Shown here: positions 22,106 to 30,386 of the stretch, in pieces
How positions within the stretch are numbered: the stretch's first letter is position 1
Layout of the letters: the number at the start of each line of letters is the position of its first letter
Origin: Streptomyces himastatinicus ATCC 53653
GTDB taxonomy: Bacteria; Actinomycetota; Actinomycetes; Streptomycetales; Streptomycetaceae
NCBI RefSeq assembly: GCF_000158915.1
Contig: NZ_GG657754.1
Span: 2,837,630-2,875,130, forward strand
Reading direction: 5' to 3'
DNA: 37,501 nt
Program-made: the position numbers and the translations under genes
The notes under the pieces: generated by a model
The model's database searches: none
Seen by the model: only the letters and a program-made list of their open reading frames with translations
Told to the model about the DNA's origin: nothing

Positions 22106-24244
22106 ATGCAGGTCTGGCCGGGACACGCTTATCCCCTGGGCGCCACGTACGACGGCGCCGGTACCAACTTCGCGGTGTTCTCCGAGGCCGCCACGCGGAT
22201 CGAACTGTGTCTGCTGCACGACGACGGCTCGGAGACGGCGGTCGAGCTGCGCGAGACCGACGGGTTCGTCCGCCATGCCTATCTGCCGGGCATCATGCCG
22301 GGCCAGCGCTACGGCTTCCGGGCCCACGGCCCGTACGAACCGGAGCACGGCGACCGCTGCAATTCCGCCAAGCTGCTGCTGGACCCGTACGCCAAGGCCG
22401 TCAGCGGCAAGATCGACTGGGGCGAGGAGGTCTACGGCTACCACTTCTACCGGCCGGACAAGCGCAACGACCTGGACTCGGCGCCCCACACGATGGCCTC
22501 GGTCGTGGTCAATCCGTACTTCGACTGGGGCGACGACCGGCCGCCGCGCACCGACTACCACCGCACGGTCATCTACGAGGCCCATGTGAAGGGCCTGACG
22601 ATGCTCCATCCGCGGCTCCCCGACGAGCTGCGCGGGACCTATGCGGCGCTGGCCCATCCGGCGATCATCGAGCATCTGACGGAGCTGGGCGTCACCACGC
22701 TGGAGCTGATGCCCGTACACCAGTTCGTGCACGACCACCGGCTGGTCGACTCCGGGCTCGCCAACTACTGGGGTTACAACACCATCGGCTTCTTCGCCCC
22801 GCACAACGCCTACGCGTCCTGGGGCGACCGGGGGCAGCAGGTGCTGGAGTTCAAATCGGCGGTGCGGGCGCTGCACCAGGCGGGCATCGAGGTCATCCTC
22901 GACGTCGTCTACAACCACACCGCCGAGGGCAACCACCTGGGCCCGACGCTCTCCTTCCGGGGGCTGGACAACGCCTCGTACTACCGGCTGAGCGAGGACC
23001 GGCGGTACTACATGGACACCACCGGCACCGGGAACTCCCTGCTGATGCGGAGCCCCCACGTGCTCCAGCTGATCATGGACTCGCTGCGGTACTGGGTGAC
23101 CGAGATGCGGGTGGACGGCTTCCGCTTCGATCTGGCAGCGACGCTGGCCCGCCAGTTCCACGAGGTGGACCGGCTGTCGTCGTTCTTCGACCTGGTGCAG
23201 CAGGACCCGGTGGTCAGCCAGGTGAAGCTGATCGCCGAGCCGTGGGACGTCGGCGAGGGCGGCTACCAGGTGGGGAACTTCCCGCCGCTGTGGACCGAGT
23301 GGAACGGAAAGTTCCGAGACACCGTGCGCGATCTGTGGCGCGGCGAACCGCGCACCCTGGCCGAATTCGCCTCCCGGCTCACCGGCTCCTCCGACCTCTA
23401 CCAGAACGACGGCCGCCGCCCGCTCGCCTCCGTCAACTTCGTCACCTGCCACGACGGCTTCACCCTGCGCGACCTGGTGAGCTACGACGAGAAGCACAAC
23501 GAGGCCAACGGGGAGTCCAACCAGGACGGCGAGAGCTACAACCGCTCCTGGAACTGCGGCGTCGAGGGCGAGACCGACGATCCCGCGGTGCGGGCCCTGC
23601 GCAGCCGCCAGATGCGCAACTTCATCGCCACCCTGATGCTCTCCCAGGGCGTGCCCATGCTCAGCCACGGCGACGAGTTCGCCCGCACCCAGGGCGGCAA
23701 CAACAACGCGTACTGCCAGGACAACGAGACCTCCTGGGTGCGGTGGCCCGTCCTCGGCAAGGACGCCGCCGAGGGCGACCGGGAGGCGCTGGAGCTGCTG
23801 CGCTTCACCCGCTCGCTGATCTGGCTCCGCCGCGACCACCCGGTCTTCCGCCGCCGCCGCTTCTTCCACGGCCGCCCGGTGGAGGGCACCCACGACGAGC
23901 TGTCCGACATCGCCTGGTTCACCCATGAGGGCGAGGAGATGCGCCAGCGCGACTGGCAGGCCGCCCACGCCCAGTCCCTCGCGGTGTTCCTCAACGGCAA
24001 CGCGATCTCCGAGCCGGGTGTGCGGGGCGAGCGCATCACCGACGACTCGTTCCTGCTGCTGTTCAACGCCCACCACGAACCGCTGGACTTCGTCGTGCCC
24101 GTCGACCACGGCAAGCAGTGGCAGGTCATCGTGGACACGGCGATCCCCGGGGGCGTGGAGCCGGGCAGCGGCCAGAAGGTCGCCGCGGGCGACCGGCTGA
24201 CCCTGGTGGACCGCAGCCTGACGGTCCTCCAGCGCCCGGCGTGA
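22106..24244 (+). CDS. glgX: Glycogen debranching enzyme GlgX (TreX-like)
   Basis: A 712-residue GH13 isoamylase-type enzyme that hydrolyses alpha-1,6 branches of glycogen or maltodextrins. An N-terminal CBM48-like domain (GATYDGAGTNFAVFSEAATR) precedes the catalytic barrel. Barrel motifs are region I DVVYNH (266-271), nucleophile Asp342 (VDGFRFDLA), acid Glu378 (IAEPWD) and CHDG (His449, Asp450). The length fits GlgX/TreX. ATG 22106 (MQVWPGHAYPLGATYDGAG) is the usual N-terminus, with GGAAGAG upstream. In actinomycetes this enzyme shortens branches for TreY/TreZ; treY follows 660 bases downstream on the same strand, with a minus-strand gene between. Confidence 0.96.
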   Translation: MQVWPGHAYPLGATYDGAGTNFAVFSEAATRIELCLLHDDGSETAVELRETDGFVRHAYLPGIMPGQRYGFRAHGPYEPEHGDRCNSAKLLLDPYAKAVSGKIDWGEEVYGYHFYRPDKRNDLDSAPHTMASVVVNPYFDWGDDRPPRTDYHRTVIYEAHVKGLTMLHPRLPDELRGTYAALAHPAIIEHLTELGVTTLELMPVHQFVHDHRLVDSGLANYWGYNTIGFFAPHNAYASWGDRGQQVLEFKSAVRALHQAGIEVILDVVYNHTAEGNHLGPTLSFRGLDNASYYRLSEDRRYYMDTTGTGNSLLMRSPHVLQLIMDSLRYWVTEMRVDGFRFDLAATLARQFHEVDRLSSFFDLVQQDPVVSQVKLIAEPWDVGEGGYQVGNFPPLWTEWNGKFRDTVRDLWRGEPRTLAEFASRLTGSSDLYQNDGRRPLASVNFVTCHDGFTLRDLVSYDEKHNEANGESNQDGESYNRSWNCGVEGETDDPAVRALRSRQMRNFIATLMLSQGVPMLSHGDEFARTQGGNNNAYCQDNETSWVRWPVLGKDAAEGDREALELLRFTRSLIWLRRDHPVFRRRRFFHGRPVEGTHDELSDIAWFTHEGEEMRQRDWQAAHAQSLAVFLNGNAISEPGVRGERITDDSFLLLFNAHHEPLDFVVPVDHGKQWQVIVDTAIPGGVEPGSGQKVAAGDRLTLVDRSLTVLQRPA

Positions 24245-24259
24245 CGCGGGTCCGGGGCC

Positions 24260-24730
24260 TCAGCCGTAGCGCTGGGGCTCGCCGGGCCGCTCGTAGTAGA
24301 AGCCGCGCGGCCCCTCCCGCTCTCCGATGCCCCCGCACAGGCACGGTGCGTCCCGTCCCACCACCAGCCCGCTGCCGTTGAGGACGCGCTTGCCGTCGAA
24401 ACGGCGGCCGGTGACACCGAACAGGTACGTGCCCCGGCTCAGCCGCATGAGGCCCGCCACCACGCGCACCGCCGGAACGGGCAGGCCGCCGGAGACGAGC
24501 GGGACGTAGAAGAAGAGGTTCCGCTTCTCCCGCGCCGCCGGGCCGGTCCACAGGGCGACGGTCACCGCGGCCTCGTCCCCGTCCTCGTCCGGGACGCAGC
24601 CGCGCACGTAGTACGGCTTGGCCAGCGGCGCGGCCGTGTAATGCCAGAGCGCGGCGGCGACGGCACGCTGCGCGCGGGAGACGCACAGCGGGGAACAGAT
24701 CGGCTGGTCACCCGGGACGGGCACTTCCAC
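24260..24730 (-). CDS. Conserved hypothetical protein (156 aa)
   Basis: Not recognised. I start it at GTG 24730 (VEVPVPGDQPICSPL), where GGGGG lies 4 bases upstream. The frame is open far upstream, but that is antisense to treY. The C-terminal half has beta-rich repeats (YLFGVTGRRFDGKRVLNGSG) and a CLCGG motif; four cysteines are clustered in CSPLC and CLCGG, so a metal site is conceivable. It is convergent with glgX (15-base gap) and divergent from treY (177 bases between starts), so it may share regulation with treY. Confidence 0.6.
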   Translation of the reverse strand: MEVPVPGDQPICSPLCVSRAQRAVAAALWHYTAAPLAKPYYVRGCVPDEDGDEAAVTVALWTGPAAREKRNLFFYVPLVSGGLPVPAVRVVAGLMRLSRGTYLFGVTGRRFDGKRVLNGSGLVVGRDAPCLCGGIGEREGPRGFYYERPGEPQRYG

Positions 24731-24907
24731 ATACCCCCACGACGGACGGTGGCGTTCTCGGCTCAGCGGACCGTGGACTCTACCTCGCTCACCTCGCGGC
24801 GACCGCCGGGACCGCGCCGTGGCGGAACGCGCCATACCGGCACACCGGTGCGCCCGGATGGGGGTGCGGCATCTCATCGGGCGCCGCGCCTGGGTACGTA
24901 CGTTCAT

Positions 24908-27328
24908 ATGACGGCTGACCGCATCGTGCCCACCGCCACCTATCGGCTTCAGCTCCAGCCCGGTTTCCCCTTCGCGGCCGCCGAGCGGGCCGTGCCGTAT
25001 CTGGCCTCGCTCGGCGTCTCGCATCTGCACCTGTCGCCCGTGCTGGAGGCCCGGCCCGGGTCCTCCCACGGCTACGACATCGTGGACCACACCGCCGTAC
25101 GGGCCGAGCTGGGCGGCGAGCGGGGGCTGCGCACCCTCGCCCGTACGGCCCGGGCGCACGGCCTCGGGCTGATCGCCGACCTCGTGCCGAACCATATGGC
25201 GGTGCCCGTGCCGGAGCGGCTCAACGGGCCGCTGTGGGAGGTGCTGAGGGACGGGCCCGGGTCGCGGTACGCGCGGTGGTTCGACATCGACTGGGCCGAG
25301 CACGGCCGCAAGGTGCTGCTGCCCGTGCTCGGCGGGCCGCTCGGCGACGAGTGGGAGCGGCTGCGGCCGGGCGACGACGGGGTGCTGCGCTACTACGACC
25401 ACGCGTTCCCGCTGCGGCCCGGCACCGAGCGGCTGCCGCTCGCCGAGCTGCTGGACGCCCAGTGGTACCGGCTCGGCTGGTGGCGGCTGGCCCGCACCGA
25501 GCTGAACTACCGCCGTTTCTTCACCATCTCCGAGCTGATCGCGGTGCGCGTCGAGGACCCGGAGGTCTTCGACGCGACCCACGGCACGCTGCTGGGCCTG
25601 CTGCGGGACGGGGTGCTCGACGGGCTGCGGGTGGACCACCCGGACGGCCTCGCCGACCCCGGGGGCTACCTGCGGACGCTGGACGAGGCGGTGCGCGCGG
25701 CGACGGGCGGCGAGGGCCGCTGGACCGTCGTGGAAAAGATCCTCGCCCGGGACGAACCGCTGCCCGCCCACTGGCCCGTCGCCGGCACGACCGGCTACGA
25801 CGCGCTGCACCACATCGACGGCCTCTTCGTCGACCCGGACGGGCTGGAGAAGCTGACCGCGGCCTACCGGAGTTTCACCGCCGCCCCGCCGGACCGGGGC
25901 GGCGACTGGGCGGCCACCGTCCGCCGCGCCGCGGAGCACGTCGTGACGCACGAACTGGCCGCCGAGGTGGAGCGCCTGACCCGCACCGCCGCCCGCATCT
26001 GCGCCACCTCGCCACCGCTGCGCGACCACGCGCCCTGGGCCCTGCGCACGGCGATCCGCGCGCTGCTCGTACGGCTGCCGGTGTACCGCCCGTACGCCAC
26101 GGCGGGCGCCCCGGCGGCCGCGGCGGACGAGGCGATGCTGCACCGGGCCGCGGAGGACGCCCGTACGGACTTCCCCGCCTTCGCGGTCGAGGCGGAGCGC
26201 CGGGCGGTGGACACCATCCGAGAGGCGGCGCTCGGCAGGCTCGGCGACGGTCCGGACCACCGCGACTTCTGCGCCCGCTTCGCCCAGACCGCCGCCGCGC
26301 TGCGCGCCAAGTCCGTCGAGGACACCGCCTTCTACCGCTACACCCCACTGCTCTCGGCGGCGGAGGTGGGCGGCGACCCGGGGCACCCGGTCGTCTCTCC
26401 CGAGGAGTTCCACGCCTTCGCCGCCCGTCTCCTGCGCGACTGGCCCGCGACCGGCACGGTGCTGTCCACCCACGACACCAAGCGCAGCGCGGACGTACGG
26501 GCGCGGATCGCCGCGCTCACCGAGACCCCGGCCCGGTGGGGGCGGCTGCTGGCGGACCTGTCGACGCTGTCGCCGCAGCCGGAAGCCCCCGATCCGCAGC
26601 TCGCCTGGACGGCCTGGCAGACCGCGCTGGGCCTGGGCACCGCGGACGCGGAACGCCTCGTACCGGCGGTGCTGAAGGCGGTCCGGGAGGCGGGGCTGCA
26701 CACGACCTGGACCGAGCAGAACGGCGCGTACGAGGACGCCGTGACCGCCTTCCTGGAGGCGGGGCCCGGCGATCCCGCCTCCCGGGCATGGGCGGCGCTG
26801 GACGCCTTCGCCACCGAAATCGCCGCCCCCGCCCGGGTCAACACGCTCGGCGCGGCGCTGCTGCATCTGACCATGCCGGGCGTGCCGGACCTGTACACGG
26901 ACACCGAGCGCGCCTACCGCGCCCTCGTCGACCCCGACAACCGCCGCCCGCCCACCCTCGGCACCCCGGCGGCTGACGGGCTGTCCGCCGAGAAGCTGCT
27001 GCTCACCCGGGCGGCGCTGCGGCTGCGCCGCGACCACCCGGAGTGGTTCGGCCCCGGGAGTGCGTACACGCCCCTGATCGCCGCGGGCCCGGCGGCCGCC
27101 CACTGCCTGGCGTTCCTCCGCACGGACGGCACGAAGGGCGGCGCGATCACCGTCGCCACCCGCCTCTCCCGCCGCCTCGCGGAGTCAGGCGGCTGGGACC
27201 CCCGCACCCGCCTCCCCCTGCCGCCCGGTCCCTGGCGGGACCTGCTGACCGACCGCACGACCGAGGGCCCCGCCCCGCTCGGCGACCTGCTGGACCGGCT
27301 CCCGGTGGCCCTCCTGGTCCGTACCTGA
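24908..27328 (+). CDS. treY: Malto-oligosyltrehalose synthase TreY
   Basis: An 806-residue GH13 enzyme that turns the reducing end of maltodextrins into a trehalose unit by intramolecular transglycosylation. The N-terminus is typical (ATYRLQLQPGFPFAAAERAV; SHGYDIVDHT). Region I is DLVPNH (91-96), the nucleophile Asp243 (LRVDHPDGLADP), the acid Glu276 (WTVVEKIL) and the third Asp in STHDTKRSADVRAR. The length is within the actinomycete range. ATG 24908 has no clear ribosome site, but it begins the family N-terminus. The stop codon lies inside a perfect 14-bp tandem duplication (27316-27343). It works with GlgX and TreZ, which are both nearby. Confidence 0.96.
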   Translation: MTADRIVPTATYRLQLQPGFPFAAAERAVPYLASLGVSHLHLSPVLEARPGSSHGYDIVDHTAVRAELGGERGLRTLARTARAHGLGLIADLVPNHMAVPVPERLNGPLWEVLRDGPGSRYARWFDIDWAEHGRKVLLPVLGGPLGDEWERLRPGDDGVLRYYDHAFPLRPGTERLPLAELLDAQWYRLGWWRLARTELNYRRFFTISELIAVRVEDPEVFDATHGTLLGLLRDGVLDGLRVDHPDGLADPGGYLRTLDEAVRAATGGEGRWTVVEKILARDEPLPAHWPVAGTTGYDALHHIDGLFVDPDGLEKLTAAYRSFTAAPPDRGGDWAATVRRAAEHVVTHELAAEVERLTRTAARICATSPPLRDHAPWALRTAIRALLVRLPVYRPYATAGAPAAAADEAMLHRAAEDARTDFPAFAVEAERRAVDTIREAALGRLGDGPDHRDFCARFAQTAAALRAKSVEDTAFYRYTPLLSAAEVGGDPGHPVVSPEEFHAFAARLLRDWPATGTVLSTHDTKRSADVRARIAALTETPARWGRLLADLSTLSPQPEAPDPQLAWTAWQTALGLGTADAERLVPAVLKAVREAGLHTTWTEQNGAYEDAVTAFLEAGPGDPASRAWAALDAFATEIAAPARVNTLGAALLHLTMPGVPDLYTDTERAYRALVDPDNRRPPTLGTPAADGLSAEKLLLTRAALRLRRDHPEWFGPGSAYTPLIAAGPAAAHCLAFLRTDGTKGGAITVATRLSRRLAESGGWDPRTRLPLPPGPWRDLLTDRTTEGPAPLGDLLDRLPVALLVRT

Positions 27329-27343
27329 GGGTCCGTACCTGAG
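27316..27343. repeat. Perfect 14-bp tandem duplication across the treY stop
   Basis: GGTCCGTACCTGAG occurs twice head to tail (27316-27329 and 27330-27343). The first copy contains the TGA. This is a simple slippage or duplication scar. Confidence 0.9.
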
Positions 27344-27373
27344 GACGGGCGCGCGGGTTCGCGTCCTGAAGCA

Positions 27374-27402
27374 TTTACAGTCACACCCCCGCGCGCTACG
27401 TT
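27374..27402 (+). promoter_or_regulatory. Candidate promoter of the LPMO gene
   Basis: TTTACA (27374-27379) and TACGTT (27397-27402) are separated by 17 bases. The predicted transcription start falls just before the CebR-type operator at 27415, a position fit for repression. Confidence 0.45.
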
Positions 27403-27414
27403 CACAAAGCAACT

Positions 27415-27428
27415 TGGGAGCGCTCCCA
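27415..27428. promoter_or_regulatory. CebR-type operator
   Basis: TGGGAGCGCTCCCA is a perfect 14-bp palindrome identical to the known CebR binding consensus of Streptomyces. CebR represses cellulose-use genes and is released by cellobiose/cellotriose. The site lies 47 bases upstream of a cellulose-oxidase start, directly downstream of the candidate promoter. Confidence 0.88.
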
Positions 27429-27474
27429 TATCGACGGTTTCTGATCCGATCACGTCGAAGGGAAGACCAGCGCA

Positions 27475-28578
27475 ATGGCTCGACGATTACTCGCCCCCGC
27501 ACGCCCCCCACACCCGCCGGGCAGCCCCCGCGCCCGCAGATCCGTCCTGCTGGTACTGCTCTCCGTACTGCCCGCCCTGGGTCTTGTCTTCTTCTCCGGA
27601 GGCAACGCCTCCGCCCACGGCGCGCCCATGGCGCCGGGCAGCCGCACCTATCTGTGCTGGAAGTACAGCCTGTCCAGCACCGGTGAGGTCAAGCCGACCA
27701 ACCCGGCGTGCAAGGCCGCGTTCAACAAGGGCGGCGCGACGCCGTTCTACAACTGGTTCGCGGTGCTCCGCTCGGACGGCGCGGGCCGCACCAAGGGCTT
27801 CATCCCCGACGGCAAGCTGTGCAGCGGCGCCGCCACCGTCTACGACTTCTCCGGCTTCGACCTGGGCAGCAGCGACTGGCCGGTGACCCATCTGACCTCC
27901 GGCAAGTCGATGCAGTTCTCGTACAACGCCTGGGCCGCGCACCCGGGTTCGTTCCGCAGCTACGTCACCAAGAACCCGATCGACCCGACGAAGCCGCTCA
28001 CCTGGAACGACCTGGAGGACCAGCCGTTCGACACGGTGACCAACCCGCCGCAGTCCGGTCCGGTCGGCACGGTCGACGGCAAGTACACGTGGAACGCCAC
28101 CCTGCCCTCGGGCAAGAGCGGACGCCACATCATCTACACCGTCTGGACCCGCTCCGACAGCCAGGAGACCTTCTACAGCTGCTCCGACGTGGTCTTCGAC
28201 GGCGGCAACGGCGAGGTGACGGTCCCGGGCGCCGGCACCGGCGGCGGCGGCAGCGACCCCACCGACCCGCCCACCTCCAAGTGCACCGCGACACAGAAGA
28301 CCACCGGCACCTGGAACGGCGGCTACCAGGCCGAGGTGACGGTGGCCAACACCGGCGCCACGCCCATCTCCTCGTGGATGGTCGACTGGACCCTGCCCTC
28401 CGGCCAGCGGGTCGACAGCGTCTGGAACGGCAAACTGGCCAGCGGCAGTACGGCGGCCTCGGTCACCAACGCCGACTGGAACGGCTCCCTGGCCGCCGGT
28501 GCCTCGACCACCTTCGGCTACGTCGCCAGCGGCGGCTCCCCGGACACCGCGGCCGCCCCGATCTGCATGGTGCACTGA
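27475..28578 (+). CDS. Secreted AA10 lytic polysaccharide monooxygenase with CBM2 (cellulose-active type)
   Basis: A 367-residue secreted enzyme. A long basic/hydrophobic signal peptide ends ASA, so His48 (HGAPM) becomes the mature N-terminus. With His156 (NAWAAHPGSF) it forms the copper histidine brace of AA10 LPMOs. The axial Phe region is QETFYSCSDVVF. A Gly/Ser/Thr/Pro linker (about 250-268) leads to a C-terminal family 2 carbohydrate-binding module of about 100 residues, with the usual terminal Cys pair and exposed Trps (GTWNGGYQAEV; VWNGKL; NADWNGSL). Domain order and the CebR operator upstream fit the C1-oxidising cellulose-active type, which cleaves crystalline cellulose with H2O2/O2. 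ATG 27475 has an AAGGGAAG site. Confidence 0.95.
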   Translation: MARRLLAPARPPHPPGSPRARRSVLLVLLSVLPALGLVFFSGGNASAHGAPMAPGSRTYLCWKYSLSSTGEVKPTNPACKAAFNKGGATPFYNWFAVLRSDGAGRTKGFIPDGKLCSGAATVYDFSGFDLGSSDWPVTHLTSGKSMQFSYNAWAAHPGSFRSYVTKNPIDPTKPLTWNDLEDQPFDTVTNPPQSGPVGTVDGKYTWNATLPSGKSGRHIIYTVWTRSDSQETFYSCSDVVFDGGNGEVTVPGAGTGGGGSDPTDPPTSKCTATQKTTGTWNGGYQAEVTVANTGATPISSWMVDWTLPSGQRVDSVWNGKLASGSTAASVTNADWNGSLAAGASTTFGYVASGGSPDTAAAPICMVH

Positions 28579-28642
28579 CCATCCCGAACCACCCCAGGGT
28601 GCCCTGATCCGCTCCCCTGCCCTGTCAGGTGCACCTCACCCA

Positions 28643-28683
28643 GCCGGTCTGCCGCCCCCGTCCCCTCCGGACGGCAGACCGGC
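28643..28683 (+). terminator. 12-bp stem hairpin after the LPMO gene
   Basis: GCCGGTCTGCCG and CGGCAGACCGGC pair perfectly over 12 bp with a 17-base loop, about 65 bases beyond the LPMO stop and before the convergent gene at 28768. It probably ends both transcripts. Confidence 0.7.
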
Positions 28684-28767
28684 CCCGCGGCGTCCCACCG
28701 GTGGCTTGCGTCCTCACACCCCGCCACCTGTGCAGGCGTCCCCGCCGGGCCCTTCGTGCGCCCCGTC

Positions 28768-29364
28768 TCAGGCGAGACCGCGCTTGGCGCGCTCGGCGTC
28801 GATGAGTTCTTCGGTGAGCTCCTCCGGATCCACCGTCCATTCGGGGTCGTGGAGGTCGTCGAAGTCCTGCCCGCTGAGGGGGAGGCCGAGGTCGGTGAGC
28901 CGGGCGGACAGCTGGGAGAACGCGGTCTGTTCGTCGGGCTCGTCCTGGTAGCGGGACCTGTCGGCGGCGCACGCTTCGGCCAGGGTGCTGCCCGCCATGC
29001 TCCAGTACGAGAACTCGGTGTCGAGCTCGATGACGGGCCAAGGACCGTCGGTCGGCTCGTCAGGATGCAGCCAGTAGCCGATCCAGCCCTTGCCGCCTTC
29101 GGCGACGAGCTTGACGTACGTGGCCATCTCGGCGGCTCCGGCGTTGATGGCCTGCATCTCGGGGTCGGCGCGTTCCGCCTCGCTGAGGTAGCTGGTGTCG
29201 AGGAGCGGGTCGAGTTCCCCGGGATCGAAGAACCTGAGGTCGAGGAGGTGACGGAAGTCGGTGCGGTTCTCCCACTGCGCCACCAGCATCGTGCGCAGGT
29301 CGTCCGGGACCGGACGGCCGTCCAGACGCTCGCGGGAGAACTCCGCGAGCCGTTCTTCGTACAT
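28768..29364 (-). CDS. SMI1/KNR4 (SUKH)-like protein
   Basis: A 198-residue soluble acidic protein with a pattern like the SMI1/KNR4 superfamily: GWIGYWLHPDEP, a strand WPVIELDTEFSYWSMAGSTL, then LAEACA. SUKH proteins include immunity proteins to polymorphic toxins and general scaffold proteins. The match is by pattern only. ATG 29364 has GAGGGA a few bases upstream. It starts 9 bases after the LysR gene ends on the same strand, so it is probably co-transcribed with that regulator. No toxin gene is adjacent. Confidence 0.65.
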   Translation of the reverse strand: MYEERLAEFSRERLDGRPVPDDLRTMLVAQWENRTDFRHLLDLRFFDPGELDPLLDTSYLSEAERADPEMQAINAGAAEMATYVKLVAEGGKGWIGYWLHPDEPTDGPWPVIELDTEFSYWSMAGSTLAEACAADRSRYQDEPDEQTAFSQLSARLTDLGLPLSGQDFDDLHDPEWTVDPEELTEELIDAERAKRGLA

Positions 29365-29373
29365 GGTCCCTCG

Positions 29374-30297
29374 TCATTCGCCGGAACTCGTGGAAGCAGG
29401 ATGGTCCGATGACTTTAGGGCCACCCTCTGACAACCGGTTCCGCGGAGCAGGGTGACGAACGCGGCGGCCGCGCCGGTGAGGCGGACTCGGGAGAACGCC
29501 GTCACCTCGCGGCGCCACGGTGGGTCCAGGGGCAGCGTCACGCAGTCGTGCCGCGTCGCTGCGTGCGCGGCCGTGATGAGGACTCCGACGCCGGCGGCGG
29601 CCATGCTCACGGCCGTGGAGCTGTGTTCGGTGTCGACGGCGGTGCGCGGGGTGAACCCGGCGCGTTCGCAGGCCAGGTCGAGGAAGCGGCGGCCGTCGAC
29701 GACGGGTTCCAGGGCGCAGCGCACCCAGTCGCGGTCGGCCAGGTCGGTGAGGCGTACGACGGGCCGTCCGGCGAGCGGGTCGTCCGGGGCCACGACCGCC
29801 ACCACTTCCTCCTCGCCCAGGGACACCACGGGCCCCGGCCAGTCCTTCGGGCGGTGGCCGACCGCGAGGTCAGCGACGCCGTGCTCCATGGCGTCGCGCA
29901 ACTCCTCGCCGGTGGCGTACTCGTGCACCACCAGGCGCATGCCCGGGCGTTCGCGCCGCCAGCGGGCGAAGAGGCCGGGGAGGACGCCGACGGCGAGGGC
30001 GTGGAGCGTCGCGAGGTGCAGTTCGCCGCCCTCCGCCCCGGCGGCGGCGTGGGCGGCGCGCCAGGCCCGGCCCGCGCTGCGCACCGCCAGTTCGGCGTGC
30101 GGGAGGAAGGCGCGCCCCATGGGGGTGAGCCGTACGCCGCGCGGCAGGCGCTCCAGCAGCGGGCCGCCCGCCTCCCGTTCCAGGGCCTTGACCTGGTGGG
30201 AGAGCGCGGACTGGGTGACCCCCAGCAGTTCGGCGGCGCGGGTGAAGGACGCCTCCTCGACGACCGTGACCAGGTATTCCATCTGACGCAGGCTCAT
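29374..30297 (-). CDS. LysR-family transcriptional regulator
   Basis: A 307-residue LysR protein. An N-terminal winged HTH (MSLRQMEYLVTVVEEASFTR followed by AAELLGVTQSALSHQVKALE) is followed by a periplasmic-binding-like effector domain (ELHLATLHALAVGVLPGLFA; DLAVGHRP). Start ATG 30297 is chosen over ATG 30315 because GGGGGAG lies 5 bases upstream. It diverges from a dihydrolipoyl-dehydrogenase-like gene with 89 bases between starts, the usual layout for a LysR regulator and its target. It is followed closely by the SMI1-like gene. Confidence 0.94.
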   Translation of the reverse strand: MSLRQMEYLVTVVEEASFTRAAELLGVTQSALSHQVKALEREAGGPLLERLPRGVRLTPMGRAFLPHAELAVRSAGRAWRAAHAAAGAEGGELHLATLHALAVGVLPGLFARWRRERPGMRLVVHEYATGEELRDAMEHGVADLAVGHRPKDWPGPVVSLGEEEVVAVVAPDDPLAGRPVVRLTDLADRDWVRCALEPVVDGRRFLDLACERAGFTPRTAVDTEHSSTAVSMAAAGVGVLITAAHAATRHDCVTLPLDPPWRREVTAFSRVRLTGAAAAFVTLLRGTGCQRVALKSSDHPASTSSGE

Positions 30298-30386
30298 GCG
30301 GCTCCCCCGGGGCATGAAGGTTGTTCATGGAATGCATAAAGACAATGCCTTGGACTCATGGCGCTGTCGAGGCGGAGTCTGGCGGC

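Noticed and set aside
24260..27103. 947-residue minus-strand open frame over treY
   Set aside because: Only the part from GTG 24730 downstream looks coding; the rest is antisense to treY, which has all its catalytic motifs.
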